59,420 bases of DNA, taken from positions 1 through 59,420 of IMG/VR virus record IMGVR_UViG_3300036719_004930. One strand, written 5' to 3'. This document shows, piece after piece, positions 36,269 to 45,134 of this stretch. The notes beneath the pieces are model-generated. The model saw only the letters and a list, made by a program, of their open reading frames with translations, ran no database searches and was not told the DNA's origin. How positions within the stretch are numbered: the stretch's first letter is position 1; each line of letters starts with the position of its first letter. This DNA comes from a virus. Both the position numbers and the translations under genes were made by a program.

Positions 36269-37642
36269 ATGCTCCAGATGAATGTTTTGGATTATCTTTT
36301 CCTATTACAGGAACACAAAAATAGCTTACCATTAAACACTTTTACTCTTATAGAGAATAAAAACCAAGAATGTTTAATTCCTTTTATAAAACAAAATATA
36401 AAAAGAAACATATCTAATTCTGTAATACATTCTCATAAACTAACAAAAGGGCTTTTGCAAAAAGAGTACCCGTACTTGGTAAAAGACGAAAACCTAAATC
36501 TAGACAATCATATTACTTCTTATAATCTAGATGGTCTATTAACGGAAAAAGAAAAAAACGATCTTTTAAAGATCATTTATAATAAAAAATTTAATACAAA
36601 AATTCCACTTTGGGAATTAATTTTAATATATAATTTTGACAAATTTGGCAACACTGCTCTTATAAGACGAATACCACACCTGATAGCAGACGGAGAAGCA
36701 AATGCTGCAGCGTTTAATATATTCTTTGACGAATGCACCCTTCCGAGCGTAAAGTTAAAAAATAAAAAAATAAACTGGTTTAATTGTAAAGCATCAAATG
36801 CAAAAAAAATACTAAAATACTATAGCTTTTTTGCAATGGGGTTTTTGTTAAAAACAAACGATATTAATAACCATATAGAAAAAAGCACTGACATTCAACA
36901 AAGTCAATGGATTAATCCAAGAAATACAAAAAAAAGTTATACAAAATTAGAGATAAATTATTCCGATGTGGAAAAAAAAATCAAAATATTAGGCGTTTCT
37001 TTTACTGATTTTTGCGCCTATGTAACCTCTACTGGTTATGTAAATTATCAATTTTCTAAAAATAAAACAATAAACAAAAAAATATATGGGTCAATTCCAA
37101 TTACTTATAGAAAAACAAAAAACAAAAAGCCACTATATGGAACGCAAGCTGTATTCGCCATTTTCGATATGAACTCAGAGGAACAAGATAATTTAATAAG
37201 ATTATTTAAAATTAAAGAATCAATAAAAAAGAATTTTATTTTAATAAAAAAATCTCCTCTAATCTATTATTATAAAGGTCTTTTAAATCATCCTTTTAAG
37301 AGCAAATTAAATTATTCAATATCAATGTTAAACAATTTAGACTGGAATAATCGTAGAAAAATCCCTTCTTTTAATAAGGAAGGTTTCTCACATGCAACCT
37401 CTATTTCTTTAAAAAAGCTTACTTCTTCTAATTTTGATTATTCTATAAATAATAATAAAATTTTAGAAACTAATACTTTCCCTACAATAGTGCACTCAAA
37501 TACAAGCATAGGTTTTAATACAATGTTTAGGGTTGATAAAGAAAAACTAATACTTTCCGTATGTTCAGTTGATGGCATCATAGAAGATAGTGATCTTCTT
37601 CTAACTATGCTTGAAAAAGCTGTCTATGATTTAGTTAATTAA
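36269..37642 (+). CDS. WS/DGAT-like acyltransferase
   Basis: 457 residues, close to the usual length of wax ester synthase/diacylglycerol acyltransferases. The motif RIPHLIADGEA at about residues 134-144 fits HHxxxDG: the catalytic second His and Asp-Gly are kept and the first His is Pro. An upstream IPLWELILIYNF matches the family's PLW element, and a late NTSIGFNTMFRVDKEKLILSVCSVDG matches the C-terminal half. These enzymes move an acyl group from CoA to an alcohol; in a phage the acceptor might be a sugar or lipid on host or virion. Very AT-rich (many Lys/Asn/Ile), unlike neighbours, which suggests separate acquisition. A start at ATG 36281 is possible. Confidence 0.7.
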   Translation: MLQMNVLDYLFLLQEHKNSLPLNTFTLIENKNQECLIPFIKQNIKRNISNSVIHSHKLTKGLLQKEYPYLVKDENLNLDNHITSYNLDGLLTEKEKNDLLKIIYNKKFNTKIPLWELILIYNFDKFGNTALIRRIPHLIADGEANAAAFNIFFDECTLPSVKLKNKKINWFNCKASNAKKILKYYSFFAMGFLLKTNDINNHIEKSTDIQQSQWINPRNTKKSYTKLEINYSDVEKKIKILGVSFTDFCAYVTSTGYVNYQFSKNKTINKKIYGSIPITYRKTKNKKPLYGTQAVFAIFDMNSEEQDNLIRLFKIKESIKKNFILIKKSPLIYYYKGLLNHPFKSKLNYSISMLNNLDWNNRRKIPSFNKEGFSHATSISLKKLTSSNFDYSINNNKILETNTFPTIVHSNTSIGFNTMFRVDKEKLILSVCSVDGIIEDSDLLLTMLEKAVYDLVN

Positions 37643-37651
37643 GAAAAGATA

Positions 37652-37660
37652 TGGTATAAT
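37652..37660 (+). promoter_or_regulatory. Extended -10 promoter, leaderless arrangement
   Basis: TGGTATAAT (TGn plus TATAAT at 37655-37660) ends 7 bases before the ATG at 37668, and the gene has no ribosome site. It mirrors the recA arrangement. A transcript would begin at or beside the ATG. Confidence 0.5.
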
Positions 37661-37667
37661 AAAAATT

Positions 37668-38471
37668 ATGGAAAATAATAAGATCGAAATCTCAAAAGAA
37701 CAAATCCAATCTTGGAATGTCTTTTTTGCCATTCCCTGTTATAACTCAGTGGTTACAGAACCATTTTTTGCTTCATTCTTAAAAACTAGTATATACTTAA
37801 ATTCCATAGGCTTAAACTGGACACTGTGTACTATAGCTGATTCCTTGATAAATAGAGCAAGAAATAATTTGATAGCTAAATTTTTGGGTAATAAAGAGTG
37901 CACGCACATAATGTTTATAGATTCAGATATTCAATTTGATCATGAATCAATCGTTAAACTTCTTTGGCATGACAAAGAAATTATAACAGGCTCATATCCA
38001 ATTAAAGAAATAGATTGGAAAAAAGTAAAAGAACTGTCAATAGAGGACACTGCCCACGAAGATTTGTTATCTAAGTCGACAAAACACGTTGTTCATTTAG
38101 CAAAGGAAAACCAAACTACTGTCAATGTAGAAAAAGGTGCGATAGAAGTTTTCGAAGCCGGAACTGGCTTTATGCTGATAAAGCGTGAAGCTTTGGAAAA
38201 AATGATGGAACAGTATGGGGAATATAAGTACTTAGACGATACCGGCGCTCTTAGCCCAGAAGAATTAGATTACGGCTACGCTTTTTTTAATTCATACGTA
38301 GATGAGACTGGCAGATTCCTTTCGGAAGATTACGGTTTTTGTAGATATTGGCAAAATATAGGCGGAAAAATATGGTTAGATCCATCTATAAATCTTTCCC
38401 ATTTTGGCAGCATGAAGTATACTTCTAGCATTCAAGACTATATTAATTCTACATTGCAATTTAATGGCTAG
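37668..38471 (+). CDS. Glycosyltransferase-like protein
   Basis: A 267-residue protein with VFFAIPCYNSVVTEPFFAS at the N-terminus, RARNNLIAKFLGNKECTHIMFIDSDIQFD (metal-binding DSD), EAGTGFMLIKREAL and SEDYGFCRYW, the set seen in phage GT-A type glycosyltransferases. Substrate unknown. It is transcribed from its own host-type promoter, unlike the fibre genes around it. Confidence 0.75.
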   Translation: MENNKIEISKEQIQSWNVFFAIPCYNSVVTEPFFASFLKTSIYLNSIGLNWTLCTIADSLINRARNNLIAKFLGNKECTHIMFIDSDIQFDHESIVKLLWHDKEIITGSYPIKEIDWKKVKELSIEDTAHEDLLSKSTKHVVHLAKENQTTVNVEKGAIEVFEAGTGFMLIKREALEKMMEQYGEYKYLDDTGALSPEELDYGYAFFNSYVDETGRFLSEDYGFCRYWQNIGGKIWLDPSINLSHFGSMKYTSSIQDYINSTLQFNG

Positions 38472-38496
38472 AACACAATAGTTTTGTAGTATGAGC

Positions 38497-38505
38497 ATTA
38501 CTATA
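38497..38505 (+). promoter_or_regulatory. Late-promoter-like motif ATTACTATA
   Basis: Lies 51 bases before the start of the second giant fibre at 38548. Confidence 0.5.
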
Positions 38506-38547
38506 TCTAGAGTTAACCAATTCAGCGATATTTAGCATAGGAGCAAA

Positions 38548-41500
38548 ATGGCTCGTTTAAGGATAGAAACTGCCCCACAAATCACTGTATATGACGAGTC
38601 TGCTATTTTTCAGGCAGCTTCTGGGGCAACAGCTAATTTAGTAGAGTTTAAAAATTCATCCAATACAGTAGTTGCCTCCGTGAGCGTAGAAGGTAATACT
38701 GTTATTGCTGGCAATCTTGCTCTTACTGGAAACTTGACTGTCACAGGTACAACTATTGCTTCAGCTAATGCAAATACTCTAACCGGAACAACCCTTAAGT
38801 CTACAGTGGTAAACTCTAGTCTTACATCCGTAGGCACTTTATCGTCTCTTGCGGTTTCTGGATCAGCAACCATATCGGCAAACGTAACTGCAAACAACGC
38901 TACGGTAAGCAATAACTTAAGTGTTGGTGGCAATCTTTCTGTCACTGGAAATATAATTACAGTAAATACTACTACTTTGATGGTTGAAGATAATAAGATA
39001 ATAATTAACTCAACTGCATCTGGTGTCCCAAGTGAAAACGGTGTCATAGAAGTAGAAAGAGGATCTAGTGATAATGTTTCTATCAGGTGGAACGAAACAA
39101 CAGACGCTTGGCAACTTACAAATGATGGAACAACCTTTGCAGATGTACAGGCTTCAGTAACTGCTGGAGCAGGTCTTTCCAGGACCGCTAATACTCTGAA
39201 TGTTGTTTCAGCTAACTCTTCAAGGATAAATGTAGGTGCAGGAAATATAGACCTAGCCACAGTTACTCAAACAAACTCAACTGGTTCAGCAGGTGTGTCT
39301 TTTGTTCAGTCGCATTCAGTAGATGCCTATGGAAGAATCGATGGCACAGTAACTGCATCGATTAGAGACGCCGACACCACAGTAAAAGGAATAGCCCTTT
39401 TTAGCGCTGGTGACTTTAGTGTTAGTTCTGGCGAAGTAACAATAAAGAACTCTGGCGTAGACAATGCTCAACTAGCTAACTCTTCTTTTACGATCAACGG
39501 AACAAGCATAAACTTAGGAGAGACAAGCACTATTACGGCAAATGCAGCTACCTTAACTGGCACGATGTTGCCAGTGACCGTAGTTGGATCTTCCCTTACT
39601 TCTGTTGGTACTTTAACTACTGGAGTTTGGAATGGATCACCAGTTGGGATAGCCTACGGAGGAACCGGCCAAGCAACTGCTCCTCTAGCATTAACGGCCC
39701 TCTTGCCAACCCAAACAGGGAATTCAGGGAAATACCTTAAGACCTCCGGGTCAGAAGCTTCTTGGGGGGCCTTAACTGTTTCTGATATTTCAGAGATTAC
39801 TGCATCAGCTGCAGAGTTAAATATTTTAGACGGGGCTACTCTTTCTACTTCTGAGTTAAATTACGTAGATGGAGTAACAAGCTCTATACAAACTCAGATA
39901 GACGCCAAGCTTGCTACAGCAACTGCTAGCTCTACATATGAAACAATTGCAAACGTAAACCTTAAAGCTGATATAGCATCACCAACTTTTACTGGGGTAC
40001 CATCAGCACCTACCGCAAACAGCACAACAAACACTACACAAGTTGCTACTACCGCTTTTGTAAAGAGCGTTATCAGTGACCTAGTAGGAACAGCGGCAGC
40101 TAACCTTGACACTCTTGGTGAAATATCAGATGCACTAAACGACGACGCAAGCTATGCTGCTACAATAGTTACCGCTTTAGCTGCAAAAGCCCCATTGGCT
40201 AACCCAACATTTACGGGAACTGTTGCTGGGATAACAAAGGCAATGGTTAACCTAACATCAGTAGATGACACAAGCGATGCTAACAAGCCCGTATCCACAG
40301 CACAACAAGCAGCACTTGATCTTAAAGCAAACCTTGCTAACCCTAGTCTTACCGGTGTACCAACAGCACCAACGGCTGCTTCAACAACAAGCACAGTGCA
40401 AATTGCTACTACCGAATTTGTTCAACAAGAAATAACAGCTTTGGTTGGTGGAGCACCTGGAGCTCTCAATACCCTTAATGAGTTAGCCACAGCTTTAGGA
40501 AATAACTCTTCATTTTCCACAACTGTAACAAACAGCATCGCCCTTAAGGCTCCGATTGATGCTCCAACTTTCACTGGCATTGTTACGATACCTGCTGGAG
40601 CGTTAATCTCTGGTTACGCAACACTTGCTAATCCAACATTTACCGGCACAGTTTCTGGTATTACAAAGTCGATGGTTGGTTTAGGTAACGTTGACAATAC
40701 AGCAGACGCAGCAAAACCAGTTTCTGCTGATCAACAAGCTGCGCTTAATCTTAAAGCTAATATAGCCTCGCCGACCTTTACTGGAGTTGTTACAATACCT
40801 ATGGGGGCATCTATCTCTGGCTTTGCTACGCTGATGAGCCCTATTTTCACAGGCGTACCTGAAGCCCCAACTGCGGCAGCAGCAACCAATACAACGCAAA
40901 TCGCTACTACCGCGTTTGTTCGTGCAGAAGTTGCAGCTCTTGTCGGTAGTGCTGGTTCAACATTGGATACTCTTGGCGAAATTGCTACTGCACTTGGAAA
41001 CGATGCTAATCTTTCTGCAACCCTCACAACCAGTATCGGGCTCAAAGCTAACACAGCTTCTCCAACTTTTACTGGCAATGTTACTATCCCGGCTGGAGCA
41101 AATATTGCTGGTTACGTAACACTTACTGGTTCTGAAACATTAACAAACAAGACATTTACAAGCCCAGTAACAAACTCCCCAACATTGACTCTTGCGAATA
41201 CTTCCTCAACAACAGATGCTAGAATCTCTTGGGACAGTACAAATAAAAAAATACAAGTTGGTAATGGAACAGTATCTCTAGACTTTGCTTCTTCTAACAT
41301 TATCACCAATGCGCAAGCAGCTAGCTATACACTAGTTCTTTCCGACAAAGATAAAATGATTGAAATATCAAATGCTTCTGCAAATACTATTACGATTCCG
41401 CCAAACTCATCTGTAGCGTTCCCAATTGGAACCCAAGTTAGAATACTACAAACTGGAGTTGGGCAATGTACCGTTACCGCAGGAGCTGGCGTAACTGTAA

Positions 41501-41601
41501 ACGGAACTCCAGGGTTAAAGTTGCGTGCACAGTGGTCATCTGTTACACTTGTTAAAAGAGCGACAGATACATGGGTGGCAATAGGAGACTTGGCAGCATA
41601 A
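38548..41601 (+). CDS. Second giant tail fibre
   Basis: 1017 residues, paralogous to the fibre at 31092 in its repeats and in its C-terminus (GLKLRAQWSS-x-TLVK, then GDLAA). The region about 39960-41130 is a chain of IASPTFTG-type modules alternating with TTQIATTAFV-type helices. No in-frame CGG. It is followed after one base by the second FPP-repeat gene, so fibre plus FPP protein forms a duplicated cassette. Confidence 0.75.
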   Translation: MARLRIETAPQITVYDESAIFQAASGATANLVEFKNSSNTVVASVSVEGNTVIAGNLALTGNLTVTGTTIASANANTLTGTTLKSTVVNSSLTSVGTLSSLAVSGSATISANVTANNATVSNNLSVGGNLSVTGNIITVNTTTLMVEDNKIIINSTASGVPSENGVIEVERGSSDNVSIRWNETTDAWQLTNDGTTFADVQASVTAGAGLSRTANTLNVVSANSSRINVGAGNIDLATVTQTNSTGSAGVSFVQSHSVDAYGRIDGTVTASIRDADTTVKGIALFSAGDFSVSSGEVTIKNSGVDNAQLANSSFTINGTSINLGETSTITANAATLTGTMLPVTVVGSSLTSVGTLTTGVWNGSPVGIAYGGTGQATAPLALTALLPTQTGNSGKYLKTSGSEASWGALTVSDISEITASAAELNILDGATLSTSELNYVDGVTSSIQTQIDAKLATATASSTYETIANVNLKADIASPTFTGVPSAPTANSTTNTTQVATTAFVKSVISDLVGTAAANLDTLGEISDALNDDASYAATIVTALAAKAPLANPTFTGTVAGITKAMVNLTSVDDTSDANKPVSTAQQAALDLKANLANPSLTGVPTAPTAASTTSTVQIATTEFVQQEITALVGGAPGALNTLNELATALGNNSSFSTTVTNSIALKAPIDAPTFTGIVTIPAGALISGYATLANPTFTGTVSGITKSMVGLGNVDNTADAAKPVSADQQAALNLKANIASPTFTGVVTIPMGASISGFATLMSPIFTGVPEAPTAAAATNTTQIATTAFVRAEVAALVGSAGSTLDTLGEIATALGNDANLSATLTTSIGLKANTASPTFTGNVTIPAGANIAGYVTLTGSETLTNKTFTSPVTNSPTLTLANTSSTTDARISWDSTNKKIQVGNGTVSLDFASSNIITNAQAASYTLVLSDKDKMIEISNASANTITIPPNSSVAFPIGTQVRILQTGVGQCTVTAGAGVTVNGTPGLKLRAQWSSVTLVKRATDTWVAIGDLAA

Positions 41602-41602
41602 T

Positions 41603-42053
41603 ATGAGCATAACTGGTGATGAATCTGGAGTTAGAAAAGCTATAGTCCCTAATATAACTGGACGGAAAAGATAGCACCGCCAATACAGCTATTACAACGG
41701 CTGGTTTCCGCGTTGGTACGATTACAAATGTTAATACCGCCGTATCAGGAGAACTAGGTGATGTAACAGCTCAAGTTCAAACTGCAGGTGTTTTAACAAC
41801 CTTAAGCACCCCAATAGATTACACTAGAAAAAGTCCATTTTTTCCACCCTATTTTCCGCCCTACTTTCCTCCATACTTCCCGCCTTACTTCCCGCCATAT
41901 TTCCCACCGTTCTTCCCTCCATTCTTCCCTCCTTATTTCCCACCATTCTTCCCACCGTTCTTCCCACCATTTTTCCCACCTTTTTTCCCACCATTCTTCC
42001 CACCATTCTTCCCACCGTTCTTCCCGCCATTTTTCCCGCCATTTTTTAAGTAG
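41603..42053 (+). CDS. FPPY/FPPF-repeat protein B, +1 recoded
   Basis: 149 residues. Twenty codons end VPNITG, then CGG at 41663; unshifted, it stops two codons later. With +1 at CGGA it continues GKDSTANTAITTAGFRVG, nearly identical to protein A, to 42053. The tail has 17 FPPY/FPPF tetrapeptides (5 Y, 2 F, 1 Y, 9 F), ending FK. The ends of this gene and the convergent oxygenase overlap by 8 bases. Confidence 0.8.
41663..41666 (+). other. CGGA +1 recoding site
   Basis: GGA CGG AAA is read GGA [CGGA] AAA. Same position and outcome as 34555 in the paralogue, although the preceding codon differs (GGC versus GGA). Confidence 0.92.
41841..42044 (+). repeat. Seventeen 12-bp tandem repeats coding FPPY/FPPF
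   Basis: Tandem 12-base units, seventeen copies, mostly TTCCCACCATTC or TTCCCGCCATTT forms. Repeat number and order of Y/F units differ from the first array, so the two arrays have diverged by gain, loss or conversion. Confidence 0.9.
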
Positions 42054-42579
42054 ATAAAGACCAAAAGTTAGTACTGCAATATCTATCTCCAAAGATTACG
42101 GGTAAAACTTCATGAGGATAGTTTTCATTAGAGGGAAATAAGATTAAGCTTCCAGCTTTTGGTTTTATTTCTAAGCCTTGATTTATCAACACTATTTCAC
42201 CACCAGAATAGTTGTCATTATAATATAATGTTGAGGAAATATCCCTTGAAGGATTCCCAGTTGGTGTAGGAAGATTTTGTCCTGGAACATTATCTATATG
42301 TTTAGGTAAAAAACTACCAGACCTATACACAACCATACTGCATACATTTTCCATGTACAAACTGCACATAAATTTTTTTTCTATAAACCTGTAGGTTAAT
42401 TCATTCAATTCAGCAAAAGCTGCAGCTATATTTTGCTCATCACCAGAAAGCTGCAAAAACTCAATAGCATTATGATTATAGCTATCCTTTTTTGTGGGGG
42501 CAACTATTGCCCAACTTATCAGTGTATCCAAAAGATGATTTGGTATAAAATCTTCAACGTAAAAAACTTCTGAGATCAT
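42046..42579 (-). CDS. 2OG-Fe(II) oxygenase, prolyl-hydroxylase-like
   Basis: 177 residues with a double-stranded beta-helix signature: iron ligands HID (in LPKHIDNVPG) and PHEV, with Arg of GDRY as the 2-oxoglutarate anchor. YYNDNYSGGEIVL and KPKAGSLILFPS are typical of the P4H-type family. It would hydroxylate a protein or small-molecule substrate using 2-oxoglutarate and oxygen. It is leftward, coupled to the upstream oxygenase, and its end overlaps the FPP-repeat gene. Confidence 0.8.
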   Translation of the reverse strand: MISEVFYVEDFIPNHLLDTLISWAIVAPTKKDSYNHNAIEFLQLSGDEQNIAAAFAELNELTYRFIEKKFMCSLYMENVCSMVVYRSGSFLPKHIDNVPGQNLPTPTGNPSRDISSTLYYNDNYSGGEIVLINQGLEIKPKAGSLILFPSNENYPHEVLPVIFGDRYCSTNFWSLST

Positions 42580-43208
42580 TTCAATTCTGTAATTGTATAA
42601 AAAGATGGTGTAGTAAATCTCTCGCCAGAAGTGACCATTCTTACGCCGTGAAGGTAGTTGATATCTCCAGGATGGGCAACAGCTAAGCCAGGCTCAGGCT
42701 TTACCTCTATATCGTGTTGAGGGTAGTAAAGTTCCCCTCCCCCAAAATTGTCGTTATAATATATTAACGAATTTAAATCGTAGTTAGGGAAAGGGTTAGG
42801 GGAGCCGTCATTTAGCTGTTTGTCTGCGTGGGGTCTTTGCTCTAGCCCTGGAAACCATCTTATAATAACCGGTGGTCTAGTTGACAGTTTTACATTGAAA
42901 GCGTCTTCTAAAAAATACTTCATTTTAAGAATATACTTATCAACTATGTTGTATATTTCTAGGTTAATTTTAGATAATATTTCTCCACTGCACTGTCTAT
43001 TAGACCAATAAGAAGCATCATAAGTGCATGTCCCATCTTCTGAATAAATATTTTCGCCGGCGTCCATCCACTCGTTAATTGTTGGGACAAATTTTTCGAT
43101 CTTCTTTAGGTCATCAAGTTCAACAAAATTCTTAATAATTTTTATATTATCAATAGAGCTACCAAAATGGCCTGGTTCAATTAATGACTTTTCATCGTTA
43201 GGGTTCAT
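42576..43208 (-). CDS. 2OG-Fe(II) oxygenase
   Basis: 210 residues from ATG 43208 (ribosome site AGAAGGAAG, minus strand). Iron ligands HAD (RPHADKQ) and LHGV, 2OG Arg in GERF, with the usual YYNDNFGGGELYYP and VKPEPGLAVAHP. The next gene starts within its stop. It is divergent from the oxygenase at 43308. Confidence 0.8.
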   Translation of the reverse strand: MNPNDEKSLIEPGHFGSSIDNIKIIKNFVELDDLKKIEKFVPTINEWMDAGENIYSEDGTCTYDASYWSNRQCSGEILSKINLEIYNIVDKYILKMKYFLEDAFNVKLSTRPPVIIRWFPGLEQRPHADKQLNDGSPNPFPNYDLNSLIYYNDNFGGGELYYPQHDIEVKPEPGLAVAHPGDINYLHGVRMVTSGERFTTPSFYTITELK

Positions 43209-43234
43209 AGTCTTCCTTCTTGGTAAAAATGGTG

Positions 43235-43264
43235 TTGTTTCCTGGGCATGTCCTATGGTATAGT
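43235..43264 (+). promoter_or_regulatory. Candidate promoter for the oxygenase island
   Basis: TTGTTT (43235-43240), an 18-base spacer and TATAGT (43259-43264) with an upstream TGG (extended -10). It points at the gene at 43308. Confidence 0.4.
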
Positions 43265-43307
43265 GTATCATCTAGAACTAACCCCTATCCATAAGAAGGA
43301 GAAATTT

Positions 43308-44030
43308 ATGGAATACTTTCATGTTGGCGATCCAAAGCTTGGGTTTCATTTATATAAGAACGCTATATCAAAAGATTTGAGAACATCTGAAAGACTAGAA
43401 GAAACCATAGGCAACAGTACTGATCAGCTATTTAAATGGTCAGAAGCAATGGTTGGCTATAACACAAAAATGCCAGAGTATAGGGATTGTGTTGATCTAA
43501 AAATTAGCCCAGCTCATTGGCCATATTTAACTGAACAGTTTAAAGAAGTAAAAGCAGTGTACGACGATATAAACAACTGCTTAACACCTTGCCTAAACCA
43601 TTACGAATCTAGATATAATTTTAAAATGGAATTCATGGAAGCTATAAATTTTGTTAGATACCAGCCTGGTCAGCACTTTTCTGTGCATAGCGATCATGGT
43701 TTTTCTTACAGCTGCACACTATCTTCTGTCATGTACCTGAATGATGATTACGAAGGAGGGGAACTGTGGTTTCCTTACTTGGACATAAAGTTTAAGCCAG
43801 AATATGGAGACATAGTTTTGTTTCCATCAACTTATATTTTTGCACACGCATCGCTTAAAGTTACAAGCGGGGTAAAGTATGCTGCTGTCACAATGTTCGA
43901 CTACAATGACGCTAACCATAAAAATACTTCTTATGGTTCAAATGCGCCGGAACAAAAGAGTGTTGATAGCAAAGATACAGTAATTGCCAAAGGGTCAAAT
44001 GACCCGATCTTAAAAGGAATAACAGAATGA
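43308..44030 (+). CDS. 2OG-Fe(II) oxygenase
   Basis: 240 residues from ATG 43308 (AAGAAGGAG upstream). Ligands HSD (FSVHSDHGFSY) and AHAS; the position of the 2OG Arg appears to hold Lys (SGVKY), which may alter cosubstrate binding. LNDDYEGGELWFPYLDIKFKP is typical of the family. Its stop overlaps the next start. Confidence 0.78.
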   Translation: MEYFHVGDPKLGFHLYKNAISKDLRTSERLEETIGNSTDQLFKWSEAMVGYNTKMPEYRDCVDLKISPAHWPYLTEQFKEVKAVYDDINNCLTPCLNHYESRYNFKMEFMEAINFVRYQPGQHFSVHSDHGFSYSCTLSSVMYLNDDYEGGELWFPYLDIKFKPEYGDIVLFPSTYIFAHASLKVTSGVKYAAVTMFDYNDANHKNTSYGSNAPEQKSVDSKDTVIAKGSNDPILKGITE

Positions 44031-44731
44031 CAATAGTTACATTAACAAAAACCCATCAAAGCCCGCCAGTTATAAAGCAATCACAAATTAGAAGAGATTG
44101 GATGGACGAAACATACAAGAAGCACGCCTATCAATGTATGCCTATGACGGTAGCTAACGTATATGGCTGGGAACTTCAAATGGAGGAAGACCTAGTGGTC
44201 CAATGGGACGGTGGCAACACTCCGCCAGTGATATTGTCTGGGCAAACTACGGCATCTGGCAGAGAGCAGGCTAACGCATCAATTATAGGTATGGTTTCTA
44301 TTAATATGGGTTGGGCAATAAACACCGAGCCAGGTTACTCTCTCTGGATGTCCGGATCCCCTAACTACTTTTTAGATGGGGCTTCTGCTTTGACTGCGAC
44401 TATACCTAGCTCATGGTGGCCAGATGAATCTCAAATGAATTGGAAGATTACAAAAATAGGTGAACCAGTAACTTTTCCAGCCGGCTCACCATTCTGTTTC
44501 TTTAACATATATGATAATACACTATTAGAATCGGTAGAGTTTAAAGTAGAAAATCTATGGGACAAACACCAGTTGATGAACGATAGGGCAGAATATGGGG
44601 AAATGAAAATGAAGAACAATACAGAGAATCCATGGACATGGACTAAAGGGATTAAGACCGGATTAGACGCAAAGGGTAATAGTATCGGTCCATCGTTTTC
44701 CGGCCTTCCATCTTTTAATGAGCCTGAATAG
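44027..44731 (+). CDS. Hypothetical Trp-rich protein, possibly DUF6065-like
   Basis: 234 residues, with WELQMEEDLVVQWDGG, GMVSINMGWAINTEPGYSLWMSG and CFFNIY segments. I associate this pattern with DUF6065-type proteins often next to 2OG oxygenases, from memory and not verified. Overlaps the upstream oxygenase by four bases, so it is probably part of the same pathway. Confidence 0.55.
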   Translation: MTIVTLTKTHQSPPVIKQSQIRRDWMDETYKKHAYQCMPMTVANVYGWELQMEEDLVVQWDGGNTPPVILSGQTTASGREQANASIIGMVSINMGWAINTEPGYSLWMSGSPNYFLDGASALTATIPSSWWPDESQMNWKITKIGEPVTFPAGSPFCFFNIYDNTLLESVEFKVENLWDKHQLMNDRAEYGEMKMKNNTENPWTWTKGIKTGLDAKGNSIGPSFSGLPSFNEPE

Positions 44732-44752
44732 GTTGTGATCACTTGAAAACGC

Positions 44753-44761
44753 TTTACTATA
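44753..44761 (+). promoter_or_regulatory. Late-promoter-like motif TTTACTATA
   Basis: Lies 49 bases before the start at 44802, just after the end of the 44027 gene, heading an operon that runs to about 48430. Confidence 0.45.
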
Positions 44762-44801
44762 GTGCAGGGTGAGATACTGCCAACTGAGCTTTAGGAGTAT
44801 A

Positions 44802-45134
44802 ATGTTTTTTACTATTGAAAGAATTGAAAAACTTAATCTAGCAAAAATTGCCTTAGAAGAAACAGAAGAAAAGCTTCAAAAAATTATTCTAAGAGAGCCC
44901 GTATTGTTAAAAGATTTCACGATAGAATCTTTTATACCAGAAAAAGATTTTAAATTTTTTGAAGATAGGTTTTTTAACGAAGAAACTAAAGCTTGGGAAG
45001 AAGTAAATGGAGTTATGTCTTCAGAAAAAAGGCACTTAAATCCCTTAGTCGAACTTCATGCTCGAGTCGATTTTTTAGTTACTTCCGTAAAACAGTGCAG
45101 GAAAACAATAAAGGAGTTAGGACACAATGTTTAA
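44802..45134 (+). CDS. Small coiled-coil hypothetical protein
   Basis: 110 residues from ATG 44802 (TAGGAG upstream), Leu/Glu/Lys-rich, likely helical with heptads. Overlaps the next gene by eight bases. No family recognised. Confidence 0.55.
   Translation: MFFTIERIEKLNLAKIALEETEEKLQKIILREPVLLKDFTIESFIPEKDFKFFEDRFFNEETKAWEEVNGVMSSEKRHLNPLVELHARVDFLVTSVKQCRKTIKELGHNV

Noticed and set aside
31647-41130. Collagen-like fibre region
   Set aside because: The fibre repeats lack Gly at every third residue; they are 69-residue beta modules instead.
34733-42044. CRISPR-like array
   Set aside because: The 12-bp repeats are directly adjacent without unique spacers and encode tetrapeptides in frame.
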